A stretch of 64,000 nucleotides of DNA from contig NZ_CP020028.1 of NCBI RefSeq assembly GCF_002240415.1, forward strand, positions 3,249,501 through 3,313,500. The letters run 5' to 3'. The first letter of the stretch is position 1. Each line of letters starts with the position of its first letter. The stretch is from Paenibacillus kribbensis (GTDB taxonomy: Bacteria; Bacillota; Bacilli; Paenibacillales; Paenibacillaceae). The notes under the pieces are model-generated. The model was not told where the DNA came from and searched no databases. It saw only the letters and a program-made list of their open reading frames with translations. Shown here one piece after another: positions 9,735 to 18,266 of the stretch. The translations under genes and the position numbers were made by a program.

Positions 9735-9751
9735 TTGATCTATAAGATCAA
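9735..9751. promoter_or_regulatory. Inverted repeat TTGATC/GATCAA in the leader of copy 2
   Basis: TTGATC-tataa-GATCAA lies in the untranslated leader between the promoter at 9801-9829 and the start at 9645. It could be an operator or a leader hairpin; no function can be assigned. Confidence 0.3.
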
Positions 9752-9800
9752 CAATAATCTATCAATCCTCCTTGTCGTTTTTTGTAAATAATCACAAACT

Positions 9801-9829
9801 ATATTATCACTGGAATATTGCATCGTCAA
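9801..9829 (-). promoter_or_regulatory. Sigma-A promoter of the metalloprotease copy 2 - copy 1 unit
   Basis: Minus strand: -35 TTGACG (9824-9829), 17-base spacer, -10 TAATAT (9801-9806). The spacer contains ATTCCAGTGA, shared with the promoter of copy 3 at 11069-11097. The 375-base gap 9646-10020 otherwise holds the copy 3 terminator and A+T-rich leader. Confidence 0.65.
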
Positions 9830-9923
9830 TATTTTCCTTAATGATTTAAATTAGGTATTTTGATCGTATATTGGAACGATATCGTCGCTTCTTATGCAAA
9901 AAACAGGTATTTTGTAAAAAATG

Positions 9924-9982
9924 AAAAACCGCTCCTTCACTAAAATCAATTCATCACAGAATTTGATTTTGGAAGAAACGGT
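9924..9982 (-). terminator. Terminator after metalloprotease copy 3
   Basis: Long imperfect hairpin: minus-strand GGACCGTTTCTTCC and AAAATCAAATTC pair with GAATTGATTTTAGTGAAGG and AGCGG, followed by TTTTTC. Confidence 0.6.
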
Positions 9983-10020
9983 CCTGTTGATCAGCTTTTC
10001 TGCGCTATTCCAAGAATCTT

Positions 10021-10956
10021 TTATCGGTTAGGAAAACGAGAAGTATCCTTCTTGACTTGGCTCCAGGTATAGCGCAACATCCAGGTATCCCATTCTGTTA
10101 TCTTGGAAGAATTTCCTGCCCACATAATTGTGGGTGTCGGGAACCCGCCAGGTGGACGGTCATTTTCTTCATAGAAATCAGGCAGGCCAAATCCATGACC
10201 CATTTCATGCTCTGTGATATGGACTTCATCAGCGTTCAGGGTGCTCAGGATGTAATCATCAGACATGCGTTGTCCCCAGTCACCACCGGCCCCACCACCG
10301 AAGTTAGCTGTTCCCCACAGATACATATCAAACCGCTTGTCCAATCCGCCGGGATAAGCATAGTTGGGATCATTAAAATGTTCAAATCGGGACAGTGCAT
10401 CAGGTGCAACCGGGAGCTTGGCAGGAATGCTTGGATTTGATTTGCTTAAATCATCTATAATGGTATCCGTGTAAACGATTTCATTAGATTGTTTGTTAAG
10501 GATTTGTGACGGATTCGCAACAGCCCAGCCTACGATTTTGACAGTAATATTGTTATAAGGCCAGCCATCATACCCTTTCAGCTGCTTGTTCCAGTTATTG
10601 ACTTGACGGCTCAGCATGGAAGCCATATCTTTGCGCTGCTGAAGAGTGATATTTTTGGGAGATTGCCAGCGGACAACATAATTTAACGTCCCTTTTCCCG
10701 CATAAATCTGATCAAAAATCAAGTTTTTACGGTTGGTTGAGCCTTCCTTAACCATTCTATTCTTCCAAACCCATTCTACCGATGGCTTAAATTTTGCAGG
10801 TATATCGGCAGCGGCCAAGCTAATGCTCGTGGACTCAATATCGGAAGCGCTTTCCAAATCAGGGGCCGCTGAACCTATATTAGCCCCGCCAACCAGTAAA
10901 GAAGCTGCCACTATCAATGAAAAAGAAGCCATCATCATTCCTTTTTTCTTCGGCAT
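10021..10956 (-). CDS. Secreted metzincin-like metalloprotease, catalytic domain only (copy 3)
   Basis: 311 residues when started at the ATG preceded by GGAGG with 8-base spacing; an upstream in-frame ATG (11010) lacks such a site. The signal peptide runs to about residue 30 (VGGANIGSA). The catalytic domain is homologous to copies 1 and 2, with HEMGHGFGLPD near 250-260 and TIMWAG downstream. It ends right after the catalytic domain (SRFPNR) and lacks the C-terminal discoidin-like module. It is a separate single-gene unit upstream of the other two. Either the ancestral form or a domain-loss paralog. Confidence 0.8.
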   Translation of the reverse strand: MPKKKGMMMASFSLIVAASLLVGGANIGSAAPDLESASDIESTSISLAAADIPAKFKPSVEWVWKNRMVKEGSTNRKNLIFDQIYAGKGTLNYVVRWQSPKNITLQQRKDMASMLSRQVNNWNKQLKGYDGWPYNNITVKIVGWAVANPSQILNKQSNEIVYTDTIIDDLSKSNPSIPAKLPVAPDALSRFEHFNDPNYAYPGGLDKRFDMYLWGTANFGGGAGGDWGQRMSDDYILSTLNADEVHITEHEMGHGFGLPDFYEENDRPPGGFPTPTIMWAGNSSKITEWDTWMLRYTWSQVKKDTSRFPNR

Positions 10957-11068
10957 TTCTTCAACCTCCATCACCTGTAATTTTTTGATAATCATACTTG
11001 GGAATAACAACCCTATTATTTTCGTATACTATTTCACCCACTCTCAATTTGAATAAAATAACAATTTT

Positions 11069-11097
11069 ATAGTATCACTGGAATAAAAAATCGTCAA
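11069..11097 (-). promoter_or_regulatory. Sigma-A promoter of metalloprotease copy 3
   Basis: Minus strand: -35 TTGACG (11092-11097), 17-base spacer, -10 TACTAT (11069-11074). The spacer ends TTATTCCAGTGA, nearly the same as in the promoter of copy 2. Confidence 0.65.
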
Positions 11098-11100
11098 TTA

Positions 11101-11126
11101 AAAAACCCCCTCTTTGCAAAGAGGGG
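11101..11126 (-). terminator. Terminator of the sulfur-scavenging cluster
   Basis: Perfect stem CCCCTCTTTG/CAAAGAGGGG (11107-11126), followed on the minus strand by GTTTTTTAATT. It closes the cluster that begins near 19919. Confidence 0.9.
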
Positions 11127-11155
11127 ACAAATATCAAAGGAGCAGACTCTCCTCC

Positions 11156-12313
11156 CTACTCTATGGATACCAATGCCGATTCTGCCAGTGATGCCAGCAG
11201 CTTCGCCGTTCCCGGCAGTGCGCGTTCGTCCAGGTCAAAAGCCGGATGATGCCATTCCTGGCTGCCTGAAGTGCCAACAAAAACGAACACACCGGGGATG
11301 CTCTTCTGATAAAGCCCAAAATCCTCGCTAGCCGAGGATGGCACGGGGCGAACGACCTCCAGACCAGCGGCGCGAGCTGCCTGCTCCGCAATGACAGCCA
11401 GCGGCCCGTCATTCAGCACAGGCGGCGGACCTTCGATCCAGCGGATGGTCGCTTTCGTGGAAAAAGCATCGGCAACACCTTTGACGACCTGCTCGAAGCG
11501 TTCAGCCACCTGGGCCCGCACGTTTTCGTCAAATGTCCGGATGGTGCCGTCCAGATAGGCACGGTCCGGGATGATGTTCCAGGCGTTGCCACTGTGCAGC
11601 TTCGTAACACTAATCACTGCGCTGTCCAGCGGGTTGACGCTGCGGCTCACAATCGATTGCAGGGCGGTAATGATGTGTGATGAAACCACAATCGGATCAA
11701 TCCCTGCATGTGGAACGGCTGCATGCGTGCTCAGCCCCTCCACCTCAATGTAAAAGCCGTCCGCCGCTGCCATTAGCGGACCTTCCTTGATCCCGACTGT
11801 GCCTACTGGCAAGTCCGGCTTATTATGCAGGCCGAATATGGCCTGCACGCCTGCCAATGCACCGCTGTCCAGCACTTGGGCTGCGCCCTTGGCTTTTTCC
11901 TCGGCTGGCTGAAACACCAGCCGAACCGTACCTTTCAGCTCCTGCTCCCGCTGTTTTAACAATACAGCAGCCCCGAAGAGGGAAGCTGTATGAAAATCAT
12001 GCCCACAGGCATGCATTTTGCCCGGATGCACCGAGGCATAGGCCAATCCCGTCTCCTCCTGAATCGGCAGCGCATCAATGTCCGCTCGAAGCGCCACAAG
12101 CGGCCCCTCCTGCTGCCCGCCGATTTCTGCCACCAGTCCGGTGCGCAGTGGCACATCCAGAATGGCTATGTTCTGTTCTTCCAGCAGACGGCGGATATAA
12201 GCGGTCGTTTCAACTTCCTCATTCGACAGCTCGGGATTTTGATGAAGATGGCGACGAATGTCCACCAGCTTCTGCTCCAAAACCTGCTCCTTGGTCCCGA
12301 TTGATTCGCTCAT
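11156..12313 (-). CDS. M20-family amidohydrolase (HipO/YtnL/YxeP-like N-acyl-cysteine deacylase)
   Basis: 385 residues. The start was taken at the ATG (MSESIGT) 8 bases after AAGGAGG. It has the M20D pattern: ACGHDFHTASLFGAA near residue 100 with the metal-binding His/Asp, the catalytic Glu pair in PAEEKAKGA near 135, and a lid domain at about 180-295. In the related B. subtilis ytmI and yxe operons this enzyme removes the acetyl group from N-acetyl S-substituted cysteines or their products; that role is inferred here from the neighbours. It is the last gene of the cluster, after the LLM monooxygenase. Confidence 0.85.
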   Translation of the reverse strand: MSESIGTKEQVLEQKLVDIRRHLHQNPELSNEEVETTAYIRRLLEEQNIAILDVPLRTGLVAEIGGQQEGPLVALRADIDALPIQEETGLAYASVHPGKMHACGHDFHTASLFGAAVLLKQREQELKGTVRLVFQPAEEKAKGAAQVLDSGALAGVQAIFGLHNKPDLPVGTVGIKEGPLMAAADGFYIEVEGLSTHAAVPHAGIDPIVVSSHIITALQSIVSRSVNPLDSAVISVTKLHSGNAWNIIPDRAYLDGTIRTFDENVRAQVAERFEQVVKGVADAFSTKATIRWIEGPPPVLNDGPLAVIAEQAARAAGLEVVRPVPSSASEDFGLYQKSIPGVFVFVGTSGSQEWHHPAFDLDERALPGTAKLLASLAESALVSIE

Positions 12314-12369
12314 TCCCATTCCTCCTTCGTGAATCCAGAATAGTGTCAGCCTTTTCAAGCCGATAGCAG

Positions 12370-13386
12370 CTAGGATTGTACAAGCGATCCGGCAAAGGCT
12401 TCATGCAGCAGCTCGAATGAGCGCACGCGCTTTTCAATATCCCGTATTCCCGTCGTTACGATCAGCTCGTCAGCCTGATATTTTGCTTGAATTTCCGTCA
12501 ACAAAGCATAAATTTCGTCTTTATTGCCTTTGTTAATTTGCGCTTCCGTAACTTCAATCGTATACTCTTCACCCGATTGCTTGCCGAATTCCTCTGCACT
12601 TTCCAGCGTTCCCACCGTCGCCGTTTTTCCACTGGCCAGAAGAATCTTGTACAGCTTATGCTCGCCTGCCAAGGCCGCGGCCTCCTCGGAGGTGTCAGCT
12701 ACAATAACGGACAGTGCAAAAAGAACCTTCGGTTCACGTCCAAAGCTATAATCGAATGACTCCCGATACGTGCGGAATGCATCCAATGCCACCTGCTCAC
12801 TGCTATTGATAAATTGCGAGAAAACATAAGGCAACCCCAAACGTGCGGCAATGCCAGCACTGTCTGTGCTTGTACCCAAAACGTAAATTTCCGCCGGTGT
12901 TTCCGGAATCGGATTCGCCTGTAGTCCGGCTAGCGGCCCTTCTTCAGACGGGATATTATGAATGTAACGACTTACTTCATCAATTTTTTCTTCCAGAGAA
13001 GGCGCATCATGCACGTTGCGCTGCAATGCCTGTGTGGACTTTGGTAATCCACCCGGTGCACGCCCAATGCCCAAATCTACGCGACCCGGCGCAAGAGATG
13101 CCAGCACATTGAAGTTTTCGGCCACTTTATACGGGCTGTAATGCTGAAGCATCACCCCGCCAGAGCCGATTTTAATATGCTCGGTACGTGCCAGCAAATG
13201 GGAAATGAGTACCTCTGGCGAAGAGCCCGCGACCTGCTCGGAATCATGATGCTCTGATACCCAAAAGCGTGAAAACCCCAATTCCTCTACACGCTGTGCC
13301 AGTTTAATCGTGTTGCGAAGCGCCTGTGCTGCTGTTTCTCCCTCGCCTATAGGGCTTTGATCCAACACTCCGATTTTAATACTCAT
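12370..13386 (-). CDS. Luciferase-like (LLM) flavin-dependent monooxygenase, YtmO/MsnO8 type
   Basis: 338 residues, an F420/FMN-type TIM-barrel monooxygenase of the bacterial-luciferase family. Visible features are the N-terminal strand KIGVLDQSPIGEGE, FWVSEHHDSEQVAGSSPEVL near 43 and GSGGVMLQHYSPYKVAENF near 76. It is expected to use reduced flavin supplied by the reductase at 17722-18249. It matches YtmO in context: directly after the TcyLMN-like transporter genes and before the M20 deacylase. The exact substrate is unknown, possibly an S-substituted cysteine derivative. Confidence 0.85.
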   Translation of the reverse strand: MSIKIGVLDQSPIGEGETAAQALRNTIKLAQRVEELGFSRFWVSEHHDSEQVAGSSPEVLISHLLARTEHIKIGSGGVMLQHYSPYKVAENFNVLASLAPGRVDLGIGRAPGGLPKSTQALQRNVHDAPSLEEKIDEVSRYIHNIPSEEGPLAGLQANPIPETPAEIYVLGTSTDSAGIAARLGLPYVFSQFINSSEQVALDAFRTYRESFDYSFGREPKVLFALSVIVADTSEEAAALAGEHKLYKILLASGKTATVGTLESAEEFGKQSGEEYTIEVTEAQINKGNKDEIYALLTEIQAKYQADELIVTTGIRDIEKRVRSFELLHEAFAGSLVQS

Positions 13387-13401
13387 GTCTCCCTCTCCCG
13401 T

Positions 13402-14154
13402 CTATATTGAGTAATTATATTCTGGTGTAATCCGTTTCAGGAATTGCTTGGTCCGTTCTTCTTTGGGGTGGTTAAAAATATCGTCCGGTGTGCCTTCCTC
13501 GATGACATGACCGCCATCCATGAATACCACATGATTGGAAACATCTCGCGCAAAGCCCATTTCATGCGTAACGACAATCATCGTAATGCCTTCCTTCGCG
13601 ATCTTGCGAATCACCGACAGCACCTCGCCCACCAGTTCAGGGTCCAGCGCCGAGGTCGGTTCATCGAACAAAATCACTTCCGGGTTCAGCGCCAAAGCAC
13701 GCGCAATGCCGACACGCTGCTGCTGTCCACCGGATAGCTGGCTCGGATAATGATGCAGCTTCTCGCCCAGACCGACCTTTTCCAGCACTTCAATGCTGAT
13801 TTTTTTCGCTTCCTCCGGCTTCACCTTACGGACGACGACAAGTCCCTCCATGACGTTTTCCAGCGCCGTTTTATGCTTGAACAAATTGTATTGCTGAAAG
13901 ACCATGGCCGTCTTTTGCCGTAAAGCCAGAACATCCTTTTTCGCAGGCCGCTTGCAGCTTACCGTAAAATCACCGATGCTGACTTCCCCGTCATTCGGCT
14001 TTTCCAGGTAATTGATGCAGCGCAGCAAGGTCGTTTTGCCAGAACCGCTCGGGCCCAGAATAACGACGACCTCGCCTTTGTTCACGGTCAAATCAATGCC
14101 TTTGAGCACCTCATGCTTGCCGAACGATTTCGTTATATTTTGCAGACGGATCAT
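13402..14154 (-). CDS. tcyN: Polar amino-acid ABC transporter ATPase (TcyN-like)
   Basis: 250 residues. Walker [10 protein letters not shown] near 33-41, signature [15 protein letters not shown] near 140, Walker [15 protein letters not shown] near 160, and the switch His in VVTHEMGFA. It overlaps the preceding permease gene by 4 bases. Its position with two permeases and one binding protein among sulfur genes points to cystine or S-alkyl-cysteine import, as for TcyJKLMN of B. subtilis. Specificity is inferred from context. Confidence 0.88.
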   Translation of the reverse strand: MIRLQNITKSFGKHEVLKGIDLTVNKGEVVVILGPSGSGKTTLLRCINYLEKPNDGEVSIGDFTVSCKRPAKKDVLALRQKTAMVFQQYNLFKHKTALENVMEGLVVVRKVKPEEAKKISIEVLEKVGLGEKLHHYPSQLSGGQQQRVGIARALALNPEVILFDEPTSALDPELVGEVLSVIRKIAKEGITMIVVTHEMGFARDVSNHVVFMDGGHVIEEGTPDDIFNHPKEERTKQFLKRITPEYNYSI

Positions 14155-14861
14155 GATGCTCTACCTCCATGAAACACATTGATTTTTTTCTCTACCAACC
14201 CGGATATTCGCTCAATCAGCACCGTCAACCCCCAGAAGAGCAGAGCGGCCGCAATATATACCTCTAAATATTTCCAGTTCGTAGATGCCAGAATTTCAGC
14301 CTGTGCCTGGATTTCTGTCACCGAAACCGTGAAGGCCAAGGTGGAGCCATGAAGCATCCCAATCACAGAATTCGTCAGGTTCGGCAAGCTCACCACGAAC
14401 GCCTGCGGAAATACGATTCGTCTCAGCACTTGCCACGTCGTCATGCCGACCGCATAGGCTGCCTCGATCTGCCCCCGGTTCACCGATTGAATACCGGAAC
14501 GGACGACCTCAGACATATACGCGCCACTGGTAATGGAAAATGAAATGAGTGCAAATACCATATAGGGAACGTCTTTGGAATGAAACGACCAGCCAAAATG
14601 CTTCGCTCCCGCATCAATCAACAAAGGCAAGCTGAAATAAATAAGCAGCAAATGCATCAGCATCGGTGTACCCCGGATAAAGGTCACATAACCGTGCGAA
14701 ATCTGGGACAACACAGGCACCTTATAAATTCGGGCCAGCGCCGTTATAATTCCGATGACCAGCCCTGCCAGTACGGAAACCACCGTAATGATTAACGTGT
14801 TGGGCAGCGCGGAGAACAGCCCCAAAAAAGCGGTATACATAAATCCAAAGTCCAGACTCAT
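14151..14861 (-). CDS. tcyM: Amino-acid ABC transporter permease (TcyM-like)
   Basis: 236 residues with about five membrane helices of the HisM/ArtM type. The ATPase-contact loop is [21 protein letters not shown], and the early motif [19 protein letters not shown] is typical of polar amino-acid permeases. It overlaps both neighbours by 4 bases, so the three genes are translationally coupled. Heterodimer partner of the 14858-15637 product. Confidence 0.88.
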   Translation of the reverse strand: MSLDFGFMYTAFLGLFSALPNTLIITVVSVLAGLVIGIITALARIYKVPVLSQISHGYVTFIRGTPMLMHLLLIYFSLPLLIDAGAKHFGWSFHSKDVPYMVFALISFSITSGAYMSEVVRSGIQSVNRGQIEAAYAVGMTTWQVLRRIVFPQAFVVSLPNLTNSVIGMLHGSTLAFTVSVTEIQAQAEILASTNWKYLEVYIAAALLFWGLTVLIERISGLVEKKINVFHGGRAS

Positions 14862-15637
14862 ATGCCTTTGCCCCCTTTGCTGAGACGTGGACTTCTCAGG
14901 TGCCGTACCACAAAGCCTTTTCGTTGTTCAGGCTCTTTCCGGGCGGTATCCCGATGTTCATGTCGGAGAAGCACATTTTCCAGCACCTTGAACAATTTTT
15001 GTAAAATCAGGCTGATCACCAGATAAATCAGAGACAGTGCAATATAGGTTTCAACAAAATGCTGGGTAGCCGAGCCTAATGTCTGTGATTTCCCTGTCAT
15101 CTCCATCGCTCCGATGGTAAACGCCAGCGAAGTATCCTTCAGATTGCCAATCACCAAATTGGAAAATACCGGAACCACAACAGCCAGCGCTTGCGGCAAT
15201 ATAATGCGTGTAAAGGTCTGATATCCGGTCATGCCGACCGACTGTGCTGCCTCGATCTGTCCACGGTCTACGGCTTCCACACCTGACCGGATAATCTCCG
15301 AAATAAATGCCCCGCTGTTGAGCGCGTAGGTCGCTATGGCAAACCACAGCACATCCCATCTGGAGGAGTTGATATCAACCAGCTTCAGCAGCTCCGGCAA
15401 GCCGTAATACACCAGAAACAGCTGGATTAAAATAGGCGTTCCACGAAAAAAGGAAACATACACCTGAGAAACACGTTTGAGAAAAGGAATGTTATACATG
15501 CGAGGCAGCGCAACCAACAGACCGATCATCAGCCCCAATACGAGCGAGCTTGCCACTATAAACAACGTGATGTGCAAATAAGACAGCATTTTCGGAATAA
15601 AGCTAAAAACATAGTCAATGTTGAACTCTCTGCTCAT
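14858..15637 (-). CDS. tcyL: Amino-acid ABC transporter permease (TcyL-like)
   Basis: 259 residues, HisQ/TcyL type, with the motif FFRGTPILIQLFLVYYGLP near 65 and contact loop IEAAQSVGMTGYQTFTRIILP near 130. The C-terminal 30 residues are a basic, polar tail (RHEHRDTARKEPEQRKG). It lies 75 bases after the binding-protein gene and overlaps the next permease. Confidence 0.88.
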   Translation of the reverse strand: MSREFNIDYVFSFIPKMLSYLHITLFIVASSLVLGLMIGLLVALPRMYNIPFLKRVSQVYVSFFRGTPILIQLFLVYYGLPELLKLVDINSSRWDVLWFAIATYALNSGAFISEIIRSGVEAVDRGQIEAAQSVGMTGYQTFTRIILPQALAVVVPVFSNLVIGNLKDTSLAFTIGAMEMTGKSQTLGSATQHFVETYIALSLIYLVISLILQKLFKVLENVLLRHEHRDTARKEPEQRKGFVVRHLRSPRLSKGGKGI

Positions 15638-15712
15638 ACACCTGCCTCCTTCCTATACATCAGCGGTCAGAATACACGGAGTACCCTGACCGCTGAACAT
15701 TCAAACCTATCC

Positions 15713-16561
15713 TTATTTCTTGCTGCTGCCTTCCTTTTTCACATCTTCCAGAGACTTGGTAAAGTCCTCTCCGAGCCACTTCACGCTCAGCTTTGACAGC
15801 GTGCCGTCGTCCTTGACTTCCTGAATCGCTTTGTCCAGATCGTCCGCCAGACCCTGCTCATTTTTGTTCAGTACATACAATACATCCGATTGAGTCAGAG
15901 GATCACCGACGGTTTTCAGAGCTACTTCTCCTTTTTCATCCGTGTTAAAACGGTTCGCAAAATCTGTCGTAATAGTAGCATCTATACGGCCGCTCGTAAT
16001 TTGCTGCACCGTATCATTGGCTGCACCGCTCGTATACACAATGTTCAAGGCGTTCCCGTGAGTTTTGTTGTACTCCTTTAACACATAGGCTGCATTACTG
16101 GTTGGGCTGGTAAGTACCTTTTTCCCTTTCAAATCATCAATCGAATGGACCGTATTGTTATCCTTTGCTACGGCAACTCTGTTCAGGAAAATACTATACG
16201 GATTTTTGTTGAACAGATATTTGGCTTCGCGCTCCGGGTTCTTTTCCATTTGATGAGATACCATGTCGATTTTACCGGCATCCAGACTCAGCAGCAGATT
16301 GCCGAAGTCCATTGTTTTGAATTCAAATTCGTATTGAGGCAGGCGCTTGTCCAGTTCCTTGATCAGTTCCACATCAAAGCCTGTTAGATTTCCGTTTTCG
16401 TCAATAAAGCATACATTTTTGAATTGAGTACCCGTGCCTACGATAATTTTCTTCACGTCTCCATCTGAACCCGACGCGCCAGACGCGTTATCTGAGGAAC
16501 CGCAGCCTGCTATCACCAGAATCATCGCCACAACAGACAATAATGCAAACCACTTCTTCAT
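15713..16561 (-). CDS. Amino-acid-binding lipoprotein (TcyJ/TcyK-like)
   Basis: 282 residues. The signal peptide ends in lipobox VIAGC with lipidation at Cys20. The rest is a family-3 periplasmic-type binding protein: NGNLTGFDVELIKELDKRLP near 60, then DLKGKKVLTSPTSNAAYVLKEY near 145. Only one binding protein is present, whereas B. subtilis tcyJKLMN has two. It delivers an amino acid, probably cystine or an S-substituted cysteine, to the two permeases downstream. A candidate promoter lies upstream at 16671-16699. Confidence 0.87.
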   Translation of the reverse strand: MKKWFALLSVVAMILVIAGCGSSDNASGASGSDGDVKKIIVGTGTQFKNVCFIDENGNLTGFDVELIKELDKRLPQYEFEFKTMDFGNLLLSLDAGKIDMVSHQMEKNPEREAKYLFNKNPYSIFLNRVAVAKDNNTVHSIDDLKGKKVLTSPTSNAAYVLKEYNKTHGNALNIVYTSGAANDTVQQITSGRIDATITTDFANRFNTDEKGEVALKTVGDPLTQSDVLYVLNKNEQGLADDLDKAIQEVKDDGTLSKLSVKWLGEDFTKSLEDVKKEGSSKK

Positions 16562-16670
16562 ATGAATCCCCCTCGTCTCTTGGTATATCAGCAGTTTGCG
16601 ACATACATGCTAGCTACAATATTTAGTATTTAATAATTCCTATAAGTTTAATCGGTTTTTAGATGTGACT

Positions 16671-16699
16671 AATTTAACACCTGGAATCATATACGTCAA
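16671..16699 (-). promoter_or_regulatory. Candidate sigma-A promoter for the tcy-like transporter genes
   Basis: Minus strand: -35 TTGACG (16694-16699), 17-base spacer, -10 TAAATT (16671-16676), in the 160-base gap between the LysR gene and the binding-protein gene. It would let the second half of the cluster be transcribed separately under the LysR protein. Confidence 0.55.
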
Positions 16700-16721
16700 T
16701 CCACCAGGTAATAGAACTTTT

Positions 16722-17612
16722 CTATAGCAAAACAGCCTCGCGGAAGCCATCTGTCAACGCATCTGCAAAATCCGATGTCACTGCACAGTCTTCTTTGGTT
16801 GCCACAATGCTAATCTGCATAGATACACTAGCCACCTCAGGCACATGAATGCGGAACAATTTCTTATCCTTCACTTCACGACTTACACAGACATCCGGCA
16901 AAAAGGCAATGCCCGCTTCTTCCAATACCAGCTTTTTGGCCGTAACCACATTATCTACCTGAAACGCAATATCCGGCGGCTGCTCCAGTGATTCAAAAGC
17001 CCGATGAATTCTCATCCAATCCAATGATCCGCATTCAAAAAACACCAGTGTTTCATGTTGGATATCCTGAATGCTGGCCTTGCCTGTCTTCATAAACGGA
17101 TGACCCTCGTATACATACAGAGAAATAGGATCTTCATAAAAAGCCAGCGTGCGAATGGCCGGGTGCATCACTTTACGGACAAAACTAATATCTACCTCAC
17201 GGTTCAACAGCTTTTGTACCAGTTGATCCGTCGTAGCCGTCACAATTTTGTAGTTAACCTCCGGATAGCGGGCGCGGAGCTGCTTTAAAATCTCAGGAAT
17301 GATATAGTTCGACACCGATATCGTGCAGCCGATTCGAATTTGCTGAGGAGCCTTCTTGCGCTGTTGAAGCTTTTGCTTTCCTTTTTGCAGTACCTGTAGC
17401 ATCTGCTCCGCATAGGGAAGAAACTTCCGTCCATCCTCCGTCAGAACAGTTTGCTTGCTTTGGCGGTCAAACAGCTTGCATTCCAGCTCGCGCTCCAGCG
17501 TCTGAATCCGTGCTGTGACAGAGGGCTGTGACAAGAACAACGCTTCTGCCGCCTTGTTAAAACTGCCATAGTGATTCACGTATACAAAGGCTTCCATATT
17601 CTCGATATTCAT
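16722..17612 (-). CDS. LysR-family transcriptional regulator of the sulfur cluster
   Basis: 296 residues, starting at the ATG after GGGGGAC; an upstream in-frame ATG at 17642 lacks a site. The N-terminal winged helix-turn-helix is NIENMEAFVYVNHYGSFNKAAEALFLSQPSVTARI (residues 2-36). The remainder is an effector-binding domain resembling CysL/YtlI-type sulfur regulators. It lies inside the cluster, between the FMN reductase and the transporter genes, rather than divergently at the edge. Likely senses an O-acetylserine-like or thiol-linked signal; the effector is not evident. Confidence 0.87.
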   Translation of the reverse strand: MNIENMEAFVYVNHYGSFNKAAEALFLSQPSVTARIQTLERELECKLFDRQSKQTVLTEDGRKFLPYAEQMLQVLQKGKQKLQQRKKAPQQIRIGCTISVSNYIIPEILKQLRARYPEVNYKIVTATTDQLVQKLLNREVDISFVRKVMHPAIRTLAFYEDPISLYVYEGHPFMKTGKASIQDIQHETLVFFECGSLDWMRIHRAFESLEQPPDIAFQVDNVVTAKKLVLEEAGIAFLPDVCVSREVKDKKLFRIHVPEVASVSMQISIVATKEDCAVTSDFADALTDGFREAVLL

Positions 17613-17721
17613 ACGCAAGTCCCCCAGTGAGTTTATATACATTTATCCAATATGTTAACTCGGTTTTTTGTATCATAAAACTCACTGAACGACCTGTCAA
17701 TGGACATATTGAAAATATCTA

Positions 17722-18249
17722 TCACTTTAATAGCCCATTCAGCTCTTTCACAGAACGGTCCAAGCGTGCAACCAATTCTTCGGACAACCCGTATGCTTCA
17801 TCCGGCAGCCGTTCAACCCACTGATCCAACGCATACACACCGCCAAGAATATGTCTTCCGCCCAGCGCGTTGAGAACTGGCTTCAAGGCATAGTCTATGA
17901 CCAGCAGGTGAGCCAGCGTGCCACCAATAAATAAAGGAAGTACAGGTTTGCCTCTCAGTCCCTCCTGTGGAACCAAATCCAAAAATATCTTCAACAGGCC
18001 GGAATAGGCGGCTTTGTACACGGGAGAAGCCACGATGATGGCATCTGCTGCTGCAATCAGCGCAAGTGCTTCAGTAACAGCGGGACTGTTAAAGTTGGCC
18101 TTCACCAAGTCCTCGGCTGGCAAGTCGGCCACATTCAGCAAGGTGGTCTCCGCTCCGGCCTGCTGCAATTGCTCGGTCGTATAGTTAATCAAGCCATATA
18201 GACGGGATTGTGTAGACGGACTGCCTGACAGGATGACAACCTTGGACAT
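17722..18249 (-). CDS. NADPH-dependent FMN reductase (SsuE-like)
   Basis: 175 residues with a flavodoxin-like fold. The phosphate-binding loop is VVILSGSPSTQSRLYGL near the N-terminus; the segment ADAIIVASPVYKAAYSGLLKIFLDLV near 88-113 is typical of SsuE/MsuE reductases. It should supply reduced FMN to the two LLM monooxygenases of the cluster. It follows the larger monooxygenase gene by 17 bases. In B. subtilis the equivalent place is taken by ribR, so this is a different solution to flavin supply. Confidence 0.87.
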   Translation of the reverse strand: MSKVVILSGSPSTQSRLYGLINYTTEQLQQAGAETTLLNVADLPAEDLVKANFNSPAVTEALALIAAADAIIVASPVYKAAYSGLLKIFLDLVPQEGLRGKPVLPLFIGGTLAHLLVIDYALKPVLNALGGRHILGGVYALDQWVERLPDEAYGLSEELVARLDRSVKELNGLLK

Positions 18250-18266
18250 ATTTCTACCTCCTTCTG

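Noticed and set aside
15051..15359. A 102-codon frame within the permease gene
   Set aside because: Shifted frame inside a clear membrane permease; no ribosome site.
16562..16721. Possible S-box or T-box riboswitch before the sulfur transporter genes
   Set aside because: No conserved riboswitch core or terminator pair could be seen; the region fits a simple promoter with LysR control.
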